Below are positions 42,986-55,038 of a stretch of DNA of 64,000 nt, in pieces. The notes under the pieces are model-generated. The model ran no database searches and had not been told where the DNA came from. It saw only the letters and a list, made by a program, of their open reading frames with translations. The DNA lies in assembly GCA_036365145.1 (NCBI GenBank), contig JAEOAD010000032.1:2037501-2101500 (forward strand), in the 5' to 3' direction. The position numbers and the translations under genes are program-made. Within the stretch, counting starts at the first letter, position 1. Each line of letters opens with the position of its first letter. The DNA comes from Orientallactaga sibirica (taxonomy: Eukaryota; Chordata; Mammalia; Rodentia; Dipodidae).

Positions 42986-44825
42986 CAAACATTAAAAAAT
43001 CTAATGACAGCAAATGCTGGTGACAGTGTGGAGAAACAGGAACCCTCACTCACTGTTGGTGGGAATTTAAGCTGTACAACCACTATGGAAAGCAATATGG
43101 AGACTCCTGAAAAGGATGATTATAGAGGTACCAACAGACCCAGTTATTCCCTTACTGGGCATTTTTACCCTAAAGGCTCCAAGCCTCAGTTCAGAGATAT
43201 TTGCTCAACCATGTTTATAGCTGCTCAATTCATAATAGCTAAGAGCTGGAATCAACCAAGATGTCCACCATTAGATGAATGGATAACTAAGATGTGGCAT
43301 ATCTACACAATGGAATTCTACACAGCAGTGAGGAAAAGTGACACAAAGCAATTTGAAGAAAAATGGTCAAACTTGGAACAGATCATTCTTAGCAAACTCA
43401 CCCAATCACAGAAAGATAAGCGTCTCATGGTCTCACTGATCTGTGGCTCCTAATTTGTATTTTCCCTAGATGCTGACACACCTGGTAAACATCTCAAGGA
43501 CTGAACAATAGGGATGTTGGGGTGTGAGGACAGAGAAAGGGGAAACTGGACCCAAATGGAAATGGTACCATAAAATCCTATATCCTGAAAGACATACTAA
43601 AAGGTTGAACCTGCATCAGGTGCTTGGAGAGAATACCTGAATCACAGGGGCCTGGAGAGGGTATGATGAGGACTAACCTCAATCTTCCCCTGTTTCTCTC
43701 TGCATCACTCCCTCTTCTCTCTTTCTCTTTCATATTACCTATACTTTTTCTTCCTTCTTTTCCCTTGGCACTGACCTGTAACTCTCAATACCAGAATGTG
43801 GTTAACATCCACAATGAGCTGCTGATCAGTGAAACCTACAAGGTTTTCCAAAAGAAGACAGGTTTCTGTCATAGTACTTGATGATCCACCAAAGGTTATT
43901 GGTAAGACCCTACTACTGAAGGCACCATATGCTGTTTGGACGGAACATGGAGAGACCTGGATGGAATCTGGAAGAGAGTCAGTCCCCAGACAGTTAGCTT
44001 GTCTAGTGCCAGAAGGTGCTACATAAGCGACTGGGGAAAAATGACCAACATCTGTCTAACAGCTCATGGTCTAAGCTACTTAGCAGCAAACAACCTGACG
44101 TGGTGCTCACACAAGCGCAGTAGTGGCAACAGCCATGGTGGGTTACCAACTGCTCTAGATTTGGCTAACGGATCTGCTCAGTGGAATGAAAACCGTACCT
44201 GAAAATGGGACACAAGTCTGAACCATTTCAAAAATGAGCTCACTCTCCAATATCAAGCTCCCACCAATAATGGGATATAATAGGGCCTACGCCTATTAAA
44301 TTCTCTCTAAAATAATACTGGTTTTCCATGTATCTTAAACTGACCTCACTCTCTGTTGGAGAATCTGCTTTCTCTTTCAGATGGACATAGAACCTGAGGA
44401 GAGAATCAGCCCATCATACCTCAATTGGGCACCAGCTGAAGCCATAGAGTTATTGGGGAAATGAGCAAGAGTGCTGATTTATGAACCTGGTACCAGCACA
44501 AGGGTGAAGGAAATAGACACAAAGAACTCTCAACCCCTACCAAATCAGATGTCCAAAGTCACAGAGACTCACAAAACCTCGTCACTGAAATAGACCTAAA
44601 ATGAACCACAACATGGCTCAGGAAAACTCATGGAAGAAGGGGTGGAAAAATTGTTATGAATTGGGTCATTATACACAGTCATTGCCTCTCCCACATAACT
44701 GTTGGCTACCCCCGTAAGGCAAGACCCACATTACCCATGGGGGGTGGGGAGGACTGGGAGAAGGCTAATGATGGTACCATCATGGCTGTATATATACTAT
44801 ATAAACAACTAATAAAAATAATAAT
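42985..44825 (+). mobile_element. LINE-1 3' end: ORF2 C-terminus plus long 3'UTR
   Basis: A 5'-truncated LINE-1 starting in the last ~155 codons of ORF2 (see the pseudogene entry), then about 1.4 kb of 3'UTR: tgatgaggactaacctcaat, ggtaagaccctactactgaa (shared with the UTR at 36.2-37.5 kb), gcaatagtggc-like segment, and cccatggggggtggggagga, ending in aataaaaataataataat. The UTR differs from the other copies downstream of 44.2 kb, so it belongs to another subfamily. Confidence 0.88.
43004..43453 (+). pseudogene. LINE-1 ORF2 C-terminal relic, frameshifted
   Basis: The 149-codon frame holds MFIAAQFIIAKSWNQP, DEWITKMWHIYTMEFY and LEQIILSKLTQSQKDK, ending SLICGS-stop. These match the cysteine-rich C-terminal region after the LINE-1 reverse transcriptase and the natural ORF2 stop. 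Upstream of about 43165 the matching frame is different (PVIPLLGIF is read from 43140 in another phase), so at least one frameshift separates the halves. The Met start at 43004 is fortuitous. It cannot encode active protein. Confidence 0.88.
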
Positions 44826-44837
44826 AATAATCTGCTA

Positions 44838-45058
44838 GGGGCTGGGGAGAAGGCTCATCAGTTAAGGTGCTTGCCTGCAAAGCATACAACCCAGGTTTGA
44901 TTGCCCAGTACCCACATAAAGCCAGATGCACAAAGTGGCACATACATCTGGATTTTCTTTGCAGTGATTAGACGTCCTGCCATGCCCATTCTCTCTATCT
45001 TCTCTCTCCCCCTTCTCTCTCTCTTGGCTTGCAAATAAATATATAAATGAAATATTAA
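44838..45058 (+). mobile_element. Dip-type SINE, type B, at the LINE-1 tail
   Basis: ggggctggggagaaggctca, aggtttgattgcccagtacc, gcagtgattagacgtcctgc, CT tract and AAAT tail. TSD aataatctgcta at 44826-44837 and atgatctgcta near 45060-45070: it landed in the A-rich end of the LINE-1, a common target. Confidence 0.92.
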
Positions 45059-45059
45059 A

Positions 45060-46205
45060 ATGATCTGCTATAGCACATCTGAAACTTAATTCTCATCTGT
45101 ATGGTGACATTACATCCTAATGTGGGAGAAAAATGTATGAAGAACAAAAAATATTACTTGGTAATTCTACAAGTGCAAAAAAATACTTTAGGAAATGAAG
45201 AAAATGAAAAGTTTAGCTTAATGTCAAGGAGGCCATGTCATGTTTAAAGTGTAGGGTAATCATACTTTGGTCTACAAATATATAAAGCTCAAGTATAATA
45301 TATTTAATATATTTAATATCACATTATTTTCTTTTATGTGCTGAGCACTGCAGATATAAAGATGAATTCACGATTTTTTGGTCTCTAATAATCCCACAGG
45401 GTAATGATGTAGTTATACAATGCAGGATATTGTAGTGTCCAAGTTCTCTATTATTTTTCTGCAGACAAGGTAAAGATATGGTAGTTACCTCTATTTACAA
45501 GTTACTTTTTCTGAACTCTGCTCCTAAAACTTAAGAATATTCATTTTCATTATCTGGTATAACTATGTATCACATTTCTTTAATAACAATGCACAGAATA
45601 ATCATGTTTTAAAAAGTAATCTTGGGCTTGTTTATGACTTTCTTGAAGAAAGTGTTTATAAAAACATCAGGTAATTATATAAGGTAACCAATAGAAACAA
45701 AAAATCTGTTTCTCTTCTATCTTTAGAATTTTTTTCCACAAAGTATGCTTCTAATTGAAAAATGAAATGCAATTTAGAGTCTAGTAAAATTTTATAGAGT
45801 TATCTTTAAATTAAATGCCAAACAAACGTAAGCGTTCAAAGAATGTGCCCTTTTGAAGTATTTCTACTTGCTATTTATATTACCGATCTGAAATAATATA
45901 TGCATATGTGAGAATTGACTCAATTACTCATTATGTTTCAGTAATAGTGTGATGAACACAGAAAAGTTGCAGACATTGAAAAAATAGTCCATTGCCTTAG
46001 TTATAGCTGCACCAGGTGTACAGTATGCAGGAGTGTACTCAGATCTTGTAGGTGCACTGAATCATATTTCCAAATACCTACACAGAAAACCTTAATAATA
46101 TCATGTTAAAATGATCATTTTCTTTATGTGATTTATAACATTACTAGACGAAGAAGTTATATTTAAATTTTGTTCCTAAATTCACATGCAGTCCAAACAT
46201 ACTCA
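45060..46205. other. Unassigned AT-rich sequence with a possible L2/MER relic
   Basis: 45335-45420 (tgtgctgagcactgcagata, then cacagggtaatgatgtagtt) resembles the 'feature' block of an ancient L2 or hAT-type repeat, at low confidence. The rest is unrecognised. Confidence 0.35.
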
Positions 46206-46221
46206 CCACACTTTATTTCTT

Positions 46222-46434
46222 TCTTAAGAAGATGTAGTTTTTATTTATTAGAGAGAGAGCGACAGAGGAAGAGAGAGAGTGGGTGCGCCAGGGCTTCTAG
46301 CCACTGCAAATGAACTCCAGATGCATGTGCCACCTTGTACATCTGGCTTATGAGGGACCTGGAGAATCAAAACTGGGTCCTTAGGATGCGCAGGCATGCA
46401 CCTTAACCTCTAAGCCATCTCTCTTGTCCAGAAT
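46222..46434 (-). mobile_element. Dip-type SINE, type B, minus strand
   Basis: Short ATTT tail, GA tract, agggcttctagccactgcaa, gagaatcaaaactgggtcct and gccatctctcttgtcc. TSD actttatttctt at 46210-46221 and 46435-46446, exact. Confidence 0.93.
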
Positions 46435-46939
46435 ACTTTATTTCTTAAAAATCACTATTATCTCATATGTAATGAACTTTTTCCAAAATGTTTTTAGGAT
46501 TTTTGAAAGATGATCCTCATTGTCAACATACGAAGGGGTGCCTAGTATATAAGCACAGTTAAAAAGACCCAGGGTTTCCACTTACAATTTACTGTGCAGC
46601 ATCTGAAAATCCACCCCCCATAGTCTGGAGGCCATGATGGCCACCATATTTTTGTGCTGAAAGTCACACTACTCCAGCCCTGAGAATGTTTCTCTGGTCT
46701 TTTGCATTAAGCAAAGAAAGATTCTCATCAAGAAAGAGCATTAAACTTTTTAGGTCATGCAATCACAATCTTCCCACAAAATGTGATATTCCAACTTCCC
46801 ACAAACAAAATAAAGAACATGTTGTCACAGTACTTCTGTTATGATTTTACGTTGTGTAACTCTAGTTTATGATAAACTTTGCAATATTTCCCAACCTTAG
46901 TGTGCATGTAAACTCTGAGAAGTCATTAAGAAATCAGTG

Positions 46940-47131
46940 GAGGTTAGGGAAATCGCTCAGTGGTAAAGGCACTTGCATGCCAGCCTACATTTGATTTACA
47001 GTATCCACATAAAGCCAGATGCACAAAATAGCACAAGAAGCAGCAAGAATCCCTGGCATGCCCATCCATTCTCAATCTTGCTCTCTCTCCAAATAAATAA
47101 AGAAAAATATTTTTTAAAATATTTAAATAAA
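46940..47131 (+). mobile_element. Dip-type SINE, first of a tandem pair
   Basis: gaggttagggaaatcgctca is a diverged head; gatttacagtatccacataa lacks a good B box; cagcaagaatccctggcatg core and AAAT tail follow. It shares the outer TSD with the next copy (see findings) and is more diverged than it. Confidence 0.82.
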
Positions 47132-47134
47132 TAT

Positions 47135-47362
47135 AGGGCTGGAGGGATGGCTTAGTAGTTAAGGCATATGCCTGCTAAGCCAAAGGATCCAGGTTCAATT
47201 CCCCAAGACACATGTAAGCCAGATGCACAAGGTGGCGCGTGATTCTGAAGATCATTTGCAGTGGCCAAAGGCCCTGGAGTGCCCATTCCCCATCTCTCTC
47301 TCTCTCTCTCTTAAATAAATAAAATAAAATAAAATAAAATAAAATAATAAAATAAAATAAAG
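47135..47362 (+). mobile_element. Dip-type SINE, second of a tandem pair
   Basis: gggctggagggatggcttag, aggttcaattccccaagaca, gcagtggccaaaggccctgg, CT tract and an (AAAAT)n tail at about 47316-47360. The right flank aagaaatcagtg (47363-47374) pairs with 46928-46939, upstream of the first copy. Confidence 0.93.
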
Positions 47363-47464
47363 AAGAAATCAGTGAGCTCTAATTACAGATGGTAGACAAG
47401 TCATCCACGTTACCAACACTGAACAGTGTTGATAAATGAAGGAATGGAGCTATGAGTGCAGATT

Positions 47465-47555
47465 CGTTGTTTTGGTTTTTAGAGAGTGAGCTGAGAGCCT
47501 TGCACATGCCAGGAGAGCAAATACCACTAAGCTACATTACAAGCCATTTGACTAT
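47465..47555 (-). mobile_element. Small tRNA-derived SINE fragment
   Basis: ttggtttttagagagtgagc, agagcaaataccactaagct and acattacaagcc resemble the reverse of a tRNA-type head (GGGCTGTAG..AGTGGTA..GC). A rodent ID/B1-related or older element; subfamily unknown. Confidence 0.35.
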
Positions 47556-47684
47556 TTTAAATAATAAAAATGAAATTTGAATTTTGATTATGTTTACATT
47601 TTTGTCTTCAAAGCTATAGTGGGACTTTGATACATTCCATTAATTTTCGGATTGTCTCTTTTAATCTACAGTGGTGAGTGATAC

Positions 47685-47865
47685 AATTATTATTATTTTA
47701 TTATTATTATTATTTGTTTTTTTGAGGTGGGGTCTGGCTCTGATTCAGGTTGACCTGGATTTCACTATGTAGTCTCAGGTTGGCCTCAAACTCACAGTGA
47801 TCCTCCTACCTTTGTCTTCTGAGTGCTGGGATTAAAAGCTTGCACCACCATGCCCAATGTTGAAC
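47685..47865 (-). mobile_element. B1 SINE, minus strand, with (ATT)n at its tail
   Basis: An (ATT)n tract (47685-47714), gaggtggggtctggctctga, ggttgacctggatttcacta, caggttggcctcaaactcac and gagtgctgggattaaaagct. Nearly complete B1. Confidence 0.93.
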
Positions 47866-47869
47866 AATC

Positions 47870-49170
47870 ATTTTTTTTTTTCTTTATTGAAGAAAAACAT
47901 AGTTTAAAAATAAAGCAGAGCAGTTACTTAATCTACTTTCCAAGAACAGTAAAGCTGTAAGGGTTAGCAAAACCTTATTAGGTCCACTCAGCCTCTGTCA
48001 TTCCAGAAGATTGATGTGTGGGTATTTTTTTTGTCAGGGTCCAGATCTTTGAAGTCTTGTTTTATAATATATTTTTAACTTTCACTTGATACATAATAAT
48101 TACATACTTGATGGGGGTACAGTGAGATATTGAATCTTCATAATCTAGATAATGGAAAAGTTCAAGCGTGTTGAGATATGATGTAGGTTGCATGAAGTGG
48201 AAGGGACCCAACTGAACCAGATGAAAGGGTTTAAAGAGCAAAAGAAAACTTGTCTTAGACAAAGATGCCAAACAGAGCCAGGGAAAACTGTCCATAAAAG
48301 GAATGAGATTGGAGTGCAGGGTAGCTGAGGTCAGCTGAGCCTAATCTGAGTGAAACAAAGAAGGTCTGGAAGTGAACACGTCTCATTTTCTAAAGAATTC
48401 CCATGCTTTCATGTGGTTTTATACTATATTTAACAAGAACTCTTTGTCACTGATTCAAGTGAGAGTCTACATGGAGGCTTCATCACATGATCCGTGGAAA
48501 GATCAAATAAGCTTACAAAAAATCGCTTACCAAACAGTGAAGCTTTCAAACAATACAGGAAATACAACTAAGAAAAAAGTGATAAATTATAGTACTCAAT
48601 ATCTTACTAATTGCTATGTGAATTTAGTTTGATTTCCCCAGCAGTCCCAACGAGTTTGGTTTAGGACATTCAATGAGAAAAATGTCTCTAAAGAAATACC
48701 ATGAATGGAATGACTCTTAAAATTTACATTGGCCTTCCTTTGTAATCTGTATGTCTCATCATATTCATATTCTACTGCTCATTAATCAAGTACAAACACA
48801 TCATCTTCACTTTCATTCCATTCTGTCCCTAGAGGAAGCACTGAAACTCAAAGCGAAGATGAAAGACCTACCAATGATTCTAATCTAACAACTAATTCTT
48901 CCTTTAATGTAGGGAGTCAGAATTGAAAGACGGTTGCAGCTGTGTTTGACATCACGCATTCCTCCTCTCAGCTTGGCATGTCAGTAACGATGCCTTCCTG
49001 CGCATGGGAAGAGAAGGGTTATGACTTCCTGATGCCATATTTTGCTACAATACTAACTTTTGTGAACTTGTTTGTAGATAGTTTGTCAGTGCTCCCCTTT
49101 CAGGATGCTTAAAGGGTGATTTTAATCATTAAAATCATTTAGAAATTATTTTTAAGATTAACATAAAATT
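47870..49170. other. Unassigned AT-rich sequence
   Basis: No recognised repeat. An 86-codon frame (48372-48632) and a 77-codon minus frame (48062-48295) have no domain. Confidence 0.4.
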
Positions 49171-49174
49171 TCTG

Positions 49175-49410
49175 GGGCTGGAGAGATGGCTTGGTAGTTA
49201 AGATGTTTGCATGCAAAGCCAAAGGACCCAGGTTCAATTCCCCAGGACCCATGTAAGCCAGTTGCACAAGGTGGTACATGCCTCTGGAGTTCATTTGTAG
49301 TGGGTAGAGGCCCTGGCCTGCCCATTCTCTCTCTATATATGCCTCTTTCTCTTTTCCCTTCCCTCTCCACCCCTCACATAAATAAATAAATAAAAATAAA
49401 ATATTTAAAG
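49175..49410 (+). mobile_element. Dip-type SINE, type B
   Basis: ggctggagagatggcttggt, aggttcaattccccaggacc, gtagtgggtagaggccctgg, CT tract with ATATAT and AAAT tail. TSD aaaatttctgg at about 49165-49175 and 49412-49422. Confidence 0.94.
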
Positions 49411-49739
49411 TAAAATTTCTGGAAAGAAATGCTTCTCCTTTTCCATCCTCTCTGAAGTCATTGTCCTCGCAGGAGCATAAGAGCTGTGCATGCTAACTGG
49501 ATACGTGTATTTACAATCAAATCCTAGTGATCAGACAGTTTCTTCTGGGTTGAGTCTTTATTATATTATTTTTAAATTCATGTATAAAATAACTTCATTT
49601 CTTTTAGCTGTATTTTAGAGCCAGGTGAAATCTGGAGGGAATGAGAAAATAAATGTTGCAAAGTTAATCTGTCATCTTTTTATCACCAAGGTTTGTTCTT
49701 TCTAGAGATGAAGAAGTGAAAGGAACTCATCAGGTTTCA

Positions 49740-50018
49740 TTCTAAAGAAAGAACACAGGGAGGGCAAGCTGAGGGACAACAGAAGGTTGGCTGGAACTGG
49801 CTGGTCAGCTACTTAAGCTGAAGAATAGTGAGCTCCGGGTTCAACGAGAGACTCTGTCCCAGGGGGGATATGTGGAAGTGTGACCGAGGAGAGACAGCGG
49901 CATCCTCCTCTCGTACCCACACAGGTGGGCATGGGGCTTGTGCAGGTATCTGCTCACTCATATCCATGCACCACAATTACACATGCCTCATATGGCACAC
50001 ACACACACACACACACCA
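49740..50018 (+). mobile_element. Probable B4-like 3' half
   Basis: tgaagaatagtgagctccgg with gttcaacgagagactctgtc, then gcatcctcctctcgtaccca and a CA tract resemble the B1-like distal half of the rodent B4. No head recognised. Confidence 0.5.
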
Positions 50019-50024
50019 AAAGAA

Positions 50025-51180
50025 GAAGAAGGAGGTAGTGAAGAAAAAAACATCTTGTGGCATTTTGTTCTCTGCCTAGGGTTTTTATGAACTGAGTTCC
50101 TTTTCTTCTGAGTACCTCTTATTTGAATGCTTGTCTTAATCACTATTATTCTTTCAAAGCTCACCCAGTGAATCTACATTAAAAACAGTAGTTTGTAAAA
50201 GAAACCACAGATTATGAATATATTAGGAAAAATGTTTAAAATGAATTTCATACATATTGCAAGTATGTTATAATTTTCAAAATTCATTCAAAATATTGTT
50301 TCATGCATTTTTTTCAAAAGCCCCATTTAAGTGCTATGGTTTATAATTAATGAAACAGAATTGCAACCATTTTAAATTTACCAAAAAAAAAAACAAAACA
50401 TGTTTTCAAAACCTTGAGGCATATAAAAATAATGTAGCTATTTAAGAAAAATTAAAAATAAATTAGCATGTTTTTGCGAAGCAAGGAGAGATCATGAATA
50501 AAACATCATTCTTGTACTTTTCTGGCAGTCAATATGCAGCTTTGGCAGCATTGGCTGCTCTACAAAGAGTCTTCAGAGCTGGGGTGAATGTGCTGGAAAC
50601 ACAATTGTTAAGTCAGAATCTTGAAGTAATGATGTGATGTTCATGGAAATCATGAGGTCCACAGGAAAGAACACCAATTTGGAATAGCAAAGAGTAATAT
50701 ATAAATGTAGAAGAAACACAGAGTCACATCAAATGTAATAAAAGGAGTGAATGTTTATTGAAATAAAAGGGAATTTCAAAGTCCATGGGATAAACTAAAC
50801 AGCAGCCTCAACTTAGAAATCTGGGGCAAACCAGCAACAATGACGTGGGGGTACCAAAGGTAGAAGGAGGTGGTGCCCTCCCCAAGCACATGAACTAACT
50901 CCACAGGAAACCTTCTAATGGAAAATCAAGGTAGTCCAAAGGTAACAGAGGTAATTTCAAAAAAAAAGTTAATTTATTCTTATACTTCATAAAGAGAAAT
51001 ACCAAGGGGATATAGCAGAAGTTTTGGAGAAGAGAAAGAAAGAAAGGTGCAGATCAGAGCTACTCTGACAACTATTGCCAGGACCTACATGACAGCAGCA
51101 TGCTTTGACACACACTGAAAGCCATCCCAAATGTTCTAAAGTCAGGACCAAAAGAGGGCAAATGGGGAAATCCTGTGTTT
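50025..51180. other. Unassigned AT-rich sequence
   Basis: Contains small A tracts (50382-50392) only. No recognised repeat or gene. Confidence 0.4.
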
Positions 51181-51186
51181 GCTATT

Positions 51187-51374
51187 TATTTATTTACGAA
51201 GAACAGACAGAGAGAATGGGCACTCCAGGGCCTCCAGCCACTGCAAACAAACTCCAGATGCATGTGCCATTTTGTGTAACTGGCTTAAGTGGGTACTGGG
51301 GAATCAAGCCTTGAACCAGGGTCCTTAGGCTTTACAGGCAAATGGCTAACCGCTAAGCTATCTCTACAGCCCCC
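51187..51374 (-). mobile_element. Dip-type SINE, type B, minus strand, short
   Basis: ATTT tail, short GA tract, cagggcctccagccactgca, ggggaatcaagccttgaacc and agctatctctacagccc. Its GA tract is only about 20 bp. Confidence 0.9.
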
Positions 51375-51379
51375 TATGC

Positions 51380-51965
51380 TTGCTTTTTATTGGGGGAAAC
51401 ATGAGTCTAGGAAACAAATCAAAGACAGTAATATACTTTATCAACAAAAATCACCACCAACTTTGTTAGACATTTCATCCTGTGAACATTCAATGTTCAT
51501 GTAGTTACAACAAAATTTTGTTTTGCTTATAACCATCCCAGTAATGTTTCAAAAAGCACCCAGTAAGATCCAGGACCCTTAGTGGATCTTCAAAACCCTT
51601 CATGATACCCTGACTGATTTCTCTAGCACACGCTTGTAATAATCTGTCCAAGCTCTTGGTGCTTACCCCTGGATAGTTTTCCATCACAATACAAGCCAAA
51701 TCACTTGCTGTTTTCCTTGCTTGCAACCCATCTTTAGCCTAACTCATTATATACCAACAAGCAAGGTATCAGTTCAAATATGGTCAGAGGCTGCCCCAAA
51801 ATTCAATAATAATCACATACACTCAATCATGCTTGCTTCTGCTTCAACATCCATCTCTCTATCACTCAAATGTCAATGTCTAAAATTCCACCATGTTATC
51901 TGCTGGCTTCCTCATTGTTGCCTAGCTGAGTTCAACCTCCTGTAGGTAATGTTTATAAATACAGT
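51380..51965. other. Unassigned stretch with a 73-codon minus-strand frame
   Basis: The frame 51505-51726 (minus) is open and has mixed composition without low complexity (for example SLDRLLQACAREISQGIM). I recognise no family. It could be an old pseudogene or coincidence. Confidence 0.3.
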
Positions 51966-51972
51966 AGGACTG

Positions 51973-52254
51973 GGCTGGAGAGATGATTTAGCGGTTAAGG
52001 TGCCTGCCTCCTAAGCCTAAAGAACGCTGGTTCCAATCTCCAGGTCCCACATTTAGCCAGATGCAAAGTGACATGAGGGCGCAATGCCGCACTTGACCAC
52101 AAGAGGGCTCACACATCTGGATTTTGTTCGCAGGAGCTGAGAGGCTGCTGGAGCGCCCATCTCTATCTGTCTTCCTCTCCCTTTCTCTCTCTGTCTCTCT
52201 CTCTGTGTTTCTCTCCAAAAAAAAAAAAATAAAAATAAATAAATAAATATATTT
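51973..52254 (+). mobile_element. Dip-type SINE, type A
   Basis: ggctggagagatgatttagc, cgctggttccaatctccagg (single B box), agtgacatgagggcgcaatg, caggagctgagaggctgctg, CT tract and A/AAAT tail. TSD taggactg at 51965-51972 and 52255-52262. Confidence 0.95.
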
Positions 52255-52721
52255 TAGGACTGCCTTTGTTTACCAGTTTTCTTGTCTTTTTCCTCTAATT
52301 TCTGGAATAGATCTTGGTCCTGAGAAGCACCCCAAAATATTTGTTGAATGAAATGTTATTTAATAACACTGTTATGGAAAGAGATAGAGCAATCAAAATA
52401 CCTAAGGCATAAGCCATGTTAATATAAAAGAAAAAATCTGCTTGGAAATACATGAAGTAGTAAACATCCCAGTTATCTTTAAAATTTCATGCAATGTGAA
52501 GAAATCAACACTGCAGGGCTCCATCTTCATAAACACTTTATGCTTGTTGGTGAGGAAAATCAATAAATCTATAGCATTTCTTACATTGTTCTAACCAATT
52601 CCAGTTAACTAGTAAGTAGTTATAATGTTAGATAACATTTAGCTAAAGTATCATCTCAATATATCATATTCTTGTGATTAGAACATAATATCGAATTAAC
52701 TAATAATCATAAATGAAGGGT

Positions 52722-52949
52722 TTTTTTTTTTTTTAATGGGAGAGAGAGAGAGAGAATATTGAGAAGTGGCAGGCCAGGGCCTCTAGGCACTGCAATCGAA
52801 CTCCAGGCACTTGTGCCATATTGTGCACATGCATGACCTTGCACTTGCTTCACCTTGGGTATCTGGCTTCTGTGGGACCTGGGGAGTCAAACATGGGTCC
52901 ACAGGCTTCACAGGCAAGTGCCTTAACCACTAAGCCATCTGTTCAGCCC
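52722..52949 (-). mobile_element. Dip-type SINE with extra module, minus strand
   Basis: T tract, GA tract, agggcctctaggcactgcaa, then cacatgcatgaccttgcact (the extra module of long copies) before gggtatctggcttctgtggg, and gccatctgttcagccc. Flanks atgaaggg and agtgaag are compatible with a TSD. Confidence 0.9.
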
Positions 52950-52954
52950 TATAA

Positions 52955-53485
52955 AGTGAAGTTTTAATAACTTTAACTGGATATTATTTGTCCAATGCAA
53001 CAAATACAACCAACCTAGGTAAGAATAACTATAATTCATCAAGTCAAATACTACACCAAGTTCTATGTGTACTTCAAATTATAAGGCTTGCTTTAAATTC
53101 TCTCTCAATGATCCTATCATAAATTAAAATATCATAAAATAAAAATGTGTTTAATCTACCTAATCTCCAAAACATGATTTAACAATACAATATTTGACAG
53201 TCATGGACAGAACTGCCTCTTTACTCTGGTGATCCTGTGGCTGAATCGGAGCTGTGGCTTAATGGTGGTGGCCAGCATCTGGAGAGATTTCCTACCATAT
53301 TATCATTAGGCTGACAAAGGATCCAAATCCAGAATTCAAAGTACACTTCTGTAGAGTGCAAATTATGTTTGTATGACTATAAAGCAAAAAAAAAAAAAAA
53401 AAAAAAAATAGAGCATTTGTAAAACACTCCTAGCCAGGGCTATTTTCTTCCTTTCAGCATTAACTTACACAGGTATCATTAACAT
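52955..53485. other. Unassigned sequence with an A tract
   Basis: A run of about 24 A lies at 53386-53409. No element recognised beside it. Confidence 0.4.
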
Positions 53486-53487
53486 TT

Positions 53488-53578
53488 TCTAGTTTTAAGT
53501 TCTTAGAGTTGAAGATCAAAGAAGTCCAGAAGATGGCCATGTGACATGGCTGGTAGGTAGAGCTGGGAGTTTCACATA
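53488..53578 (-). mobile_element. Possible MIR relic, minus strand
   Basis: gatggccatgtgacatggct with ggtaggtagagctgggagtt resembles the reverse MIR distal part ('gcccatggtcacacagctagtaagtggcagagctggg'). Weak. Confidence 0.35.
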
Positions 53579-53584
53579 TAGCAA

Positions 53585-54735
53585 ATTTGTAGTTCTGTGT
53601 GTTTAAGATTCTACCAAAACCAGTGTCCTTAAGCACCCTGTTTTTCTCAGTTTTTATGGCAGAATTTCATTTTTCCTCTTGTGTATCAAAATGCCTTAAT
53701 ATCTCCTTTATGCCTACAGCGAACAGAATGAGGACACTGTCTCTAATACTTTCATTTGCTTTCCCAAAACAGGGTGGGTGAGGATAGTTTACATTACCCA
53801 TTCAGGTTGCTTGTGTTGGGAAATAATTTTCTTAAGGTAACACATGAGCCAAATTATGGAACAAAGAGGAGAAAATTTGCTGTTGTAATCAAATCAAATG
53901 CAGAGCACAAGATGCGCCTGCTTGTGAATTTACCCAAATGCATTGAGCATCAGCAGTATAAGATGCACTGCATGGTGGAGGAGACAATATTCAGTGAAAT
54001 TTCCACACACTCCCCATGTCTCCATGGCAAGCACAGGTCACTGCACCTCGCATTATTCCTTATGGTTAACTTGGGCCTCAGAATCTTTGCCATATCTCCA
54101 AGCAGCCACCATTAATCAGCGGGCACTGTCCAGAGGAATGGAGACTTTTTTAATGCCTTTTGGTGAGAAAGAGGAAGTTGACCAGAAGGCCTTGAAACCC
54201 AGTGAAGTAGACTCGACTGTGTGGTAATGAGCAGAACACACATCATGGGAAATTAACAATACAGAAGTAAAATCAAAGCAGGAGAGCACAGAGGCATGCT
54301 TAAACAAATGTACACCGTATCACAAATGGTGTGTGTGGAACAGCAGGAGGAATGGGTAGACAGCCCCAGGGCCCTCAGCCTAAGCAAAGTCCTACATTTC
54401 CTTTTCCATATTAAAATTCCACATTCTCGTGGTCATTTTAAAGAGATTAGATAGAACTGGAAGAACATTATGAAATCTGGATAGGCAGGGATGAATGCTA
54501 TTGACAAGTATCCATCGGTTAAATAGGAGAAACTAAAATGAGGTGAATGAATGTTTGATTATACGCTCAATCCCTTCCAGAACAATAGTGAAAGTTAGAC
54601 TGATAAAATTCAAAAGTTCAGACTGTGAGTACACAGGAGCTGATCCATCATTAGGAGTATAGACATGAAAAGAGATATAAAATTTGTGCCAGTGTAGTTA
54701 ACAGATTTGGAAAACTTCACAAAAAGTGTTGAAGG
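53585..54735. other. Unassigned sequence with overlapping open frames
   Basis: Plus frames 53756-54115 (119 codons) and 53943-54227 (94 codons) overlap in different phases and neither has a recognisable domain. No repeat recognised. Confidence 0.35.
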
Positions 54736-54737
54736 CC

Positions 54738-54890
54738 ATTTCTATAAATTCGTTTAATGTTCACAAAAGCCCTATGAGGTGAAAACCTTTACTATTTCCA
54801 TTTTACAGAGGCATAGGGACATCAGGTAAATCTGCTAGGATTCATAAATAAAGAATGTGGTTTAGTCAGAATTTGAGCCTAATTTAATAT
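54738..54890 (-). mobile_element. MIR relic, minus strand
   Basis: gttcacaaaagccctatgag, ctatttccattttacagagg, atcaggtaaatctgctagga and tttgagcctaattt reproduce reverse MIR order well. Confidence 0.7.
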
Positions 54891-54949
54891 GACTATACAT
54901 TCACGCACTAAACACCAATCCCTCATACTGTGGCTACATGGACTAGCAG

Positions 54950-55038
54950 GATTCTCTCTGTCTATCTCTTCTCTCTCTTTCTCTCTCTCCCTGTCTTTCT
55001 CTCTGCTTGCAAATAAATAAGTATTTTTTTAAAATACT
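54950..55038 (+). mobile_element. 5'-truncated Dip-type SINE tail
   Basis: attctctctgtctatctctt, CT tract, gcttgcaaataaataagtat. Only the distal end is present, like 32917-32992. Confidence 0.75.

Noticed and set aside
53756..54227. Two overlapping plus-strand frames (119 and 94 codons) as a possible gene
   Set aside because: Two phases open over the same DNA is expected by chance in stop-poor sequence, and neither shows a known fold.
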